A DNA stretch of 29,432 nucleotides, taken from assembly GCA_965368405.1 (NCBI GenBank), contig CBDUMS010000040.1, positions 1 to 29,432 on the forward strand, given 5' to 3'. Position numbers and translations under genes: made by a program. Below are positions 1 through 6,900 of this stretch, in pieces (the stretch's first letter is position 1; every line of letters starts with the position of its first letter). This stretch comes from S012-113 sp965368405 (GTDB taxonomy: Bacteria; Bacteroidota; Bacteroidia; Cytophagales; Cyclobacteriaceae). The notes below the pieces were generated by a model, which was not told the DNA's origin, searched no databases, and saw only the letters and a program-made list of their open reading frames with translations.

Positions 1-717
1 CCTTTAGATCCATCTAACTGGAATGAATTGAGTTATATTTTTCGATTTAATGGTGAATATGAGAACGAACGAAGGGCCCTCTATAGAGCCTGGGAACTAG
101 ATGGCAATACCGATGAATCCTTTAATCGGATATACCAATTTCACCGATATAGGCAGAATCTTTCCAACCTACCGAAAGAAATAAAACAAGATAAGGCAAA
201 ACGCTACGAGGTAGATAAATTATATGAGGAAAGAAACTGGGGTGCACTGCTTTCCAATGGCTTGAAAGACACATCGCTAAATGAACAATATAGGCAGAGG
301 ATTACGATGGAGGCTTATGCGGGAATGGGAAAAGACGATTCTGCAAGGCTTTATGCCCAAAGAATAATAGCGAATGTGGGATGGGATTTAATGGCAGCTG
401 CAGTTCTGGGTAATACTCAAGCCGCTATTGATACTTTATACAAGAGGAGGAGCAGTAGCCTTAAGGGAGGAGATAAGATTGTGGAGGGCATTCTTTACAT
501 GCGGAAAGTATTTATCTATACTAGGGCAAAAGACTATGAGATGGCTACAAAAACGTTGCAAGAAATGAATAAGGTTCTTCCAGATTTTGGATTATATAAT
601 TTTTTGTATGCTCCTGCATTTGATCGGGCAAAAAAGGAATATCCCCCTTTTAATGAAGCTATTAATATGATAATCCTGCCCCAAAAACTAGGCGGGGTAA
701 ATCCACTGGAGATGTAA
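1..717 (+). CDS. C-terminal part of a TPR-like helical-repeat protein (5' end outside window)
   Basis: The frame is open from the first base, so the gene almost certainly begins upstream; a TTG at 28 is the first possible start inside the window but has nothing to recommend it. About 238 residues are visible. They are predicted to be almost all helical, with alternating tyrosine/alanine-rich helix pairs (for example AWELDG, then EAYAGMGKDDSARLYAQ, then TRAKDYEMATKTLQEM) that resemble tetratricopeptide repeats. The end, with a proline-rich YPPFNEAI segment, resembles the closing segment of TolB/CadC-like TPR signalling proteins, where a similar motif follows the last repeat. No catalytic motif is visible. 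The product is therefore a repeat scaffold or sensor by inference only, and its N-terminal effector domain cannot be seen. It lies 85 bases ahead of the lipoxygenase gene on the same strand. Confidence 0.6.
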   Translation, partial: PLDPSNWNELSYIFRFNGEYENERRALYRAWELDGNTDESFNRIYQFHRYRQNLSNLPKEIKQDKAKRYEVDKLYEERNWGALLSNGLKDTSLNEQYRQRITMEAYAGMGKDDSARLYAQRIIANVGWDLMAAAVLGNTQAAIDTLYKRRSSSLKGGDKIVEGILYMRKVFIYTRAKDYEMATKTLQEMNKVLPDFGLYNFLYAPAFDRAKKEYPPFNEAINMIILPQKLGGVNPLEM

Positions 718-802
718 ATCCAACTTTTGGTTCTTTGGCAACATGATTTTCTTGTCATTAACCCCTCTTTTATTTATCTTGACCATTTGTTGGCTGTAAT
801 AC

Positions 803-2830
803 ATGAAACAATTTTCTAATACTGAATTAGTCGATCTTTACGAATCCCTATCCGAAGATCAGCAATTACTAATTTCCAATCAACTCCGTATGCAGAGTGA
901 GCTAATTGCATCGCAGGAAAATAGAAAGCGCGCCAAAGCTAAAAACCCAGATTATTGTGCTAAAGGCAAAGTCTATTTTGAGTATGACGATAGAGATGGC
1001 AATCCAATTCCTATTCACAATCTCTATCTCGAACTTTGGGATCGTGATACAACTAACCCAGACGATTTTTTAGGACAGGCCGTTACCGACCGTGAGGGAA
1101 ATTTTGAAATTTGGTATGACCCTGCTGATGCTGGATTGAACGATTTACCCGATTTAGATCTCCGGGTTTACGAAATCCGGTATAGATTCGATAAGCAAGG
1201 GAATATTACAAATCGCCGGAAGTTAATTTATACCATTACCGGTGAAGACAACGTTACACAACGAAATTATGATTTTGGGGTCTGTCGAATTCCACTTTGG
1301 GAGTACGACCCTAACAGTTTAACGCCACGCGTGCTAATTGCCGACGAAGGTAATGCGCCGGAAGCTTACGGCCCGGGAAGATCTATGGTAATGGTTAAGG
1401 TACTCGCTGATATAGAGCTAAAGAAAAGAAGGCATATCCTTGAGCGAAAACTGGGTATCCGTAGCTGGAATATCGATTCTATCCAGAAAGATTATCCTGA
1501 AAACCGTACGATAAAGCTCGAGCGAGAAAACCCCGGTTCGTCACGAAGTGATGCGTTCTTTGGCGACATGATATTAAATGGGATGGCCTCAAGTGTTATG
1601 GACAAGGATCCAAAAGACCCTAGCCGATATTGGGTGCATTTCCATTGGAACTCTTACGAACAGGACGGTATTTATGCGATGCCGAATATCGATATCTATC
1701 TGGAACCTGAGGATAATTCTGTAGTTCCCGTTGAAATTATTGTATGGCTTCGCGAGAAAGGTGCAACAGAGCCCAATTCGCCGTTAACAAAGCATGTTGT
1801 TACTCGAACAGATGGCGCCAAATGGGAGCAGGCAAAACGTATTGCCAGAGTAAGCGCAACACTGAATGCAGAGCTAAGCAACCATCTTAGCCATACCCAT
1901 TTAAATGGTGAGCAGTATGCGGTTGCAGCACGTCGAAACCTGAGATTAAATCCGGTGCGTCAGTTACTTTTCCCACATGTGAAGGAGGTGTCGTTAATCA
2001 ACCATTCGGCGAATACCCTTTTACTGGGGCCAACAGGTTACATTACCCGTGCCACTGCATTTACCGAGGATTCTATTGGCGAATACTTACAGCAGGTAGT
2101 TGCAACTTTAGATTGGAAGGGTTGGCAGCCAAGGAGAATTATTTGTGATGACCACAAATTTGCTAAAGCATCGCATTTATATTGGAAAGTTACGGGTGAA
2201 TTTATCGATTGGTTTTTTAATACCTATGATGAAGACATCCGCAAACACTGGTTTGAAATTAAACAGTTTTCCGACACCCTTGTAGAAAACTCTACCGACT
2301 TTTTTCTTTGTTCTTATTTGCGTGGGCATGTGGAGCCAATCGAGACGGATGACTATTGGTTCGATTGGAATGAGCGAATGAAGCTATCAATTCCAAGGGC
2401 TGAGGTAGGTGGCAGGAAGAAAGCAGTGTCGCATATAACAAACTCTAAAGAGGCAAACGATGAAGGAATTACAAACCTTAAACAAATTTGTCGATATGTT
2501 ATTCAGCATACAACATTCATGCATTGGTGGAGCAACTCAAAGCAATATGACGAAGGCGGAGAGTTACGCTTTAATGGATTAGGATTACGATATGGTGACC
2601 ATGGGGTTTTTACAGGGGAAGAAGACGAATCTGTGCTTCCGCCTCCAGAAGATGCGACCATGCAATTATGGATTAGCTATATGCTTTCAAATACAAACTT
2701 TGGCTTTATTCTGAAGAATGAAGAGAAGGATATTCATCCTCAGTTTATCGAAGTTTTAAAGAAATACCGTGAGGAATTCGAAGCACTTGGCGTAGATATT
2801 AGCTCCATCCCAAGTCGGACGAATATCTAG
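803..2830 (+). CDS. Lipoxygenase with transthyretin-like N-terminal domain
   Basis: A non-haem iron dioxygenase predicted to convert polyunsaturated fatty acids to hydroperoxides. The iron-ligand set can be read directly. H361 and H366 lie in the family signature HLSHTHLNGE. H574 and N578 lie in HWWSNSKQYDEGG, which matches the plant/bacterial HxxxN segment. The protein ends in Ile675, whose terminal carboxylate is the fifth ligand in lipoxygenases. Other signature pieces are NPVRQLLFPH (383-392; usually HPxxxLLxPH) and INHSAN (399-404), where A403 aligns with the Coffa-Brash stereocontrol site. Residues about 54-165 look like a transthyretin/prealbumin-like beta-sandwich (GxPIPxxxLxLWDRD... 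TDxEGNFE), in place of a PLAT domain. At 675 residues the length is normal for the family. There is no signal peptide, so it is probably cytoplasmic. Its stop lies 9 bases from the stop of a convergent catalase-like gene. The substrate is unknown; the family call is firm. Confidence 0.92.
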   Translation: MKQFSNTELVDLYESLSEDQQLLISNQLRMQSELIASQENRKRAKAKNPDYCAKGKVYFEYDDRDGNPIPIHNLYLELWDRDTTNPDDFLGQAVTDREGNFEIWYDPADAGLNDLPDLDLRVYEIRYRFDKQGNITNRRKLIYTITGEDNVTQRNYDFGVCRIPLWEYDPNSLTPRVLIADEGNAPEAYGPGRSMVMVKVLADIELKKRRHILERKLGIRSWNIDSIQKDYPENRTIKLERENPGSSRSDAFFGDMILNGMASSVMDKDPKDPSRYWVHFHWNSYEQDGIYAMPNIDIYLEPEDNSVVPVEIIVWLREKGATEPNSPLTKHVVTRTDGAKWEQAKRIARVSATLNAELSNHLSHTHLNGEQYAVAARRNLRLNPVRQLLFPHVKEVSLINHSANTLLLGPTGYITRATAFTEDSIGEYLQQVVATLDWKGWQPRRIICDDHKFAKASHLYWKVTGEFIDWFFNTYDEDIRKHWFEIKQFSDTLVENSTDFFLCSYLRGHVEPIETDDYWFDWNERMKLSIPRAEVGGRKKAVSHITNSKEANDEGITNLKQICRYVIQHTTFMHWWSNSKQYDEGGELRFNGLGLRYGDHGVFTGEEDESVLPPPEDATMQLWISYMLSNTNFGFILKNEEKDIHPQFIEVLKKYREEFEALGVDISSIPSRTNI

Positions 2831-2839
2831 ACTTATACA

Positions 2840-3886
2840 CTAAGCATTTCTTGGTGCATCCACCGGTGGTTCTTTGGGCATGCCAAACAGGGCGTAGGCC
2901 AAGTGCCTGGTTCGGTAGGCAATTTTAGTTTTGGATCGCATATAAACAATGGAATTGTAGTCGTGGATACTCTTAGCCTTAATAAAACCCAACGATTTTG
3001 GATGTTGATTGAGATTAAAGCCCATTTTTAGGGTGGTGTCGAAAGGTAAAATTTCATCAATCTCTATTTCGGCAAGATCCTGCCATGGGTGATTTGCGGC
3101 ATCCCAATTCTTTCGTGAGTCAAAAACTTCGGGGTCTATATTTGGCTCACTCTTATACAGCTGTAACTGTAAGCTGTATTGTACGGGTTGTTCTGCAACT
3201 CGGTTTTTATACTCCTCTACTAAGTAATTCACTGGTAAAGTTTCACCCTCTTTTATGCGTTGATCATATACACGCCTTTTTTGCTCTGCAGGAATCGCCG
3301 CAAGTTCCACGGGCTCCTTTTTAGGAATCACGCGATACTTAACATAATAGTTGGCTCCATCTTTAGCAGTAAAGTTCATCGGGGTCTTACTATAGTAATC
3401 CAGAAGTGCAAAGGACGTCGGTCTGTGTTTACCACTTTCCTGAGCACCCTTGAACCCATCGGGCTCCTTTTCATAATAAGCTTTATACTGAACTCCACCT
3501 TTTTCACGTCTATTCCAAACAAATTTTAGGAAGTTAGCGGCCGTCCAAAAAATGGAGATATCACCGGTGTTAGCTTCTAGATCAAAAGGACTTTTAAAGT
3601 CCGAATCGGCAAACTTGATACTGATTCCCCGTACTTGATTCATGGCATCGTCATTAAAGGTTACTGATGCGTGCCGAATCCTACAATCGAATTCACGCCC
3701 AGCCCGGAAAAAATCGTGCTCCGGAAAATTCGGATTAGAAATGATCTTTAATTTGCCTCTTCCGGCTACACCTTTATTATGCGACATTCGCTGACGCATA
3801 CCAAGACCGATAAAGATGGCAACAAACCATGCGAAGAGCATGCTCACCAACCATAGAATAAATTGATCGTATTTTTCCTTTAACAC
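2840..3886 (-). CDS. Membrane-anchored small catalase-like haem protein (possible fatty-acid hydroperoxide-metabolising enzyme)
   Basis: A 348-residue protein of the catalase-related superfamily, shorter than true catalases (about 480 or more). An N-terminal hydrophobic helix (residues about 8-29) precedes the catalase-like part. The segment RIRHAS (69-74) resembles the catalase distal-histidine motif, with H72 as the candidate. RGISIKF (86-92) matches the conserved RGxxVKF strand, and N106 in LEANTGDISIF matches the distal asparagine region. Near the C-terminus, Y324 (KIAY) and Y331 (RHLAY) are candidates for the proximal haem tyrosine. Small catalases of this kind include coral allene oxide synthase and the catalase domains fused to lipoxygenase in cyanobacteria, which act on fatty-acid hydroperoxides. 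The start codon is GTG, 15 bases after the stop of the upstream cyclase gene, so the two are probably cotranscribed. The exact reaction is inferred from the lipoxygenase neighbour. Confidence 0.78.
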   Translation of the reverse strand: MLKEKYDQFILWLVSMLFAWFVAIFIGLGMRQRMSHNKGVAGRGKLKIISNPNFPEHDFFRAGREFDCRIRHASVTFNDDAMNQVRGISIKFADSDFKSPFDLEANTGDISIFWTAANFLKFVWNRREKGGVQYKAYYEKEPDGFKGAQESGKHRPTSFALLDYYSKTPMNFTAKDGANYYVKYRVIPKKEPVELAAIPAEQKRRVYDQRIKEGETLPVNYLVEEYKNRVAEQPVQYSLQLQLYKSEPNIDPEVFDSRKNWDAANHPWQDLAEIEIDEILPFDTTLKMGFNLNQHPKSLGFIKAKSIHDYNSIVYMRSKTKIAYRTRHLAYALFGMPKEPPVDAPRNA

Positions 3887-3901
3887 ATTCTTAGTTTTAG
3901 A

Positions 3902-6900
3902 TTATTTTTCGATTTCAGCATTTTCCAGAGCTTCTAAAGACCAACTTTTGAATAAATGTATGGCCTTATCCTGGTTATTATTTTCGAGCACTCTCTCTAG
4001 CTCATCAATGGCTAGTGAATACTTTTCTTCATAGTATAAAGATACGGCATGCTCGAACAGAGGGAGCGATTCTTTTTTAAGTTCGGTTTGTTCAGGCTCG
4101 AGACCATCAAGGCACTCAAATATCTCCAGACTCTTCTTCCTTCCCTTTATGTTCGTCTCCCCTAAATTTCTTATTGTGAAAAGTTGAGGGTCTTTTAAGG
4201 CTGCCTTTGATGTTGCTGTTAACATAATGTTAGCACCATAAGTCCTTGTTAAATCTTGTACACGCGATGCAATATTTACAGCATCGCTAATTACGTTCTG
4301 ATCCATTCGCATTTTTTCACCGAGAATACCGAGCATAACTTTCCCGGTATGTATGCCCACACCAATTTGAATTTGACGTCTTTTCTTCCTCTGTCGTTCT
4401 TTATTATAGTTTTGTAGACTTTTGTGCATCTCTATTGCGGCCAAAAGGGCATTGTCAGGCTCATCTTTAAAAATGGCCATGGCCCCATCGCCCATAAATT
4501 GTGAGATTACGCCATTATGGGTCCTTAAAGCCGGCCCGATCCGCCGCAGTGTGCCATTAATAAAATCAAAGTTTTCTTTCGGAGTCATATTTTCCGATAG
4601 AGATGTGTAGTCAACAATATCAAAAAACATTACGGTAACTACTTCCTGAATTTGGTCACCAAGGGTGATATCTAGAATAGAATCCTTGCCCAGAAACTCC
4701 AGAAAGTCCATTGGCACAAATTTGCTATAAGCGTCTTTCAGCTGCACTTGCTGATCATACGACTCTGTCAGGTTCTGATAAAGTGCTGCATTCTTAATGG
4801 CAATAGCTATTTGCCCGGAGAGTAGACTTAGAAATTCAATTCTACTCTTCGAAAATGCACCATGAATTACATTATTTTCAAGATATATAATGGCAATTAA
4901 ATCGTGTTGATGAACCAATGGAAGACATAATGCAGAGCGCACACTATTAGAAGTGATGTACGTGTCGGCATTAAACCTACTGTCTTCTAAAGCTCTATCG
5001 GTAACTAAGATTTCCTTATCTTTTAGTACCACATCGATTAAACTGGCAGGGTATTCCTGCGGCTCTTCCCTATTCTCGGGCCATGCGTTTTCTTGAGAAA
5101 TAAACTCCCCCTTTACTAAGAACAGGATGGCTTTCTCTGCTCCTGCATTTTCAGCAAGAATATTGAGGAGTTTGGCTTTTAGTTGATCAAACTGGATTTC
5201 ATCCGAGATGCTCTCGGCCGCTTCCGTAATTGTATTGATATCTAGCTTTTCCAGACTGTTTTGTTCATCATTAGCCGAGTAGCTGATATTTACTGATTTA
5301 AGGAAGCTTTCCAGATACTTGTCGAGCCTATAGCGATGCTTAAGTTCTTTGCATTTGCTTGCTGCTCCCCATTGCTGGTAATGAATAAAGGCATTACTAA
5401 AATAGAACTGGGCAAGATCACTCTCTTCCTTATCTAAATAATGTCTGCCTGCAAGCTCATAAATCAATGCAATGTCATTGCTCAATCCACTTTGTTTTGC
5501 CGACTCTATTGCTTCTTTATAATACCCTTCGGCCAATTGATTATTGCCATTAATTCTGGCAAGCTCGGCTTGTAAGAGTTTAAATTTCTGAAGGTTATTT
5601 ACCGGGCTATGCTTCGCCCACTTACTAAATTTTGTAATGCTGTTTTTCAGTTTGGCCTTCGCCCGTTTTTTATTACCCAACCCAACCTCTGATTCATACA
5701 GGGCAGCATTAACTAAACCGGAGTAGAAATAATAAGCTACAGTAACATACATCCCCGTTACAGCATCAATGAGTTCTTCGCCTTGAGTGGCATGTTTACC
5801 CGCATCCACAACATTGCCAAAGAGATAATTTAACATCATTTTGAGTAAATGATATTTAAATAACGCTGTTTTGTCGTTGGCTGCAATATGCTTTTCCAAC
5901 ATTTCGCCTTCATCATAAACGGGACCACTAAGCATCACCGGGTTGCTGATGTCGTTCTTTAAGTTTAGAATAGTTTGCCAATGCAGCAAGGTATAATTTA
6001 GTGGCGTGTACTGTTTTATTCTGCGAATCTCTTCCGAGTAGATTTTAAATTCATGATCCAGCTCTTGCAGTGGCGTGCCAAAGTAGAAAGAATGATTGCA
6101 GTATAAATAGGCAGATAATGCACCAAATTCAAGATCGCCTGCCGATTGGCCAAGTAGATGAGTTTCCTTGAACGGAATGAAGGAATCGCTTAATGGGTTA
6201 CTCCAATGATGTACGAAACAGTACACGTTAAAGACACCTTTTACCTTATTGATTGGGTTTACCTTTTGCGAAAGGGCCAACGCTAGCTCTCCAAATCTAT
6301 TGCCAAGTTTAATTTCTCCTGTAACACCACATAAAAGCAAGCCAAAAGTTGAATAGGCAAAGGTAGACTCATCGGTATTGCCATATTTAACCGAAATCAA
6401 CAGCATTTTAAATATGGTAAGGGGTGTTAAGTTCGGCGAAGCCCAATAGATAGCCGGGCCTATTGAAACGAGTACCTGCATGGCTGCAAGCATATATGGG
6501 TCGCTCATCTTTTTGAGTTCTAATAAACTCTCCGGAGACTTGCCGGCAATTTTTAATCGGGTTCCAATAAGTTTGCTAAAGACCTCTGCCTTATTGGGCT
6601 TGTATGGAAGTTTAACATTAAGCATTGCAAGTACTTCAAGCCCTTTTTCAACGGCAGCAAAAAGGTTATTCTGTGATTTAAAGGACTCAATTTGCAGCTT
6701 ATATACTGGTATTTTGTCTAACAACTCTGTGGTATGGGCTAGAACTTCAATGATATGGGTATCAACTGCTGCGTAGTCACCAATTAGATAAGACGCCTCT
6801 GCCGCATTGGTGTGTAATTCGAGGACAAGCTCAGAATGCTGTTGCCAATTATTGTCGATGAAAATAAGCCCTGTTTTCAAATAACCAAGCGCTGCATCGT

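Noticed and set aside
3085..3529. Plus-strand open frames opposite the catalase-like gene
   Set aside because: They are antisense shadows of a gene with clear homology motifs; they have no recognisable domain or start signal.
6211..6224. GTACGAAACAGTAC, 13 of 14 bases identical to the centre of the palindrome at 16373-16386
   Set aside because: It lies in the middle of a coding region and is only 14 bases with one mismatch; chance resemblance is likely and no regulatory position supports it.
6480..6776. 98-codon open frame on the plus strand inside the cyclase gene
   Set aside because: It lies within the helical part of the large minus-strand protein; the coding signal belongs to the minus strand.
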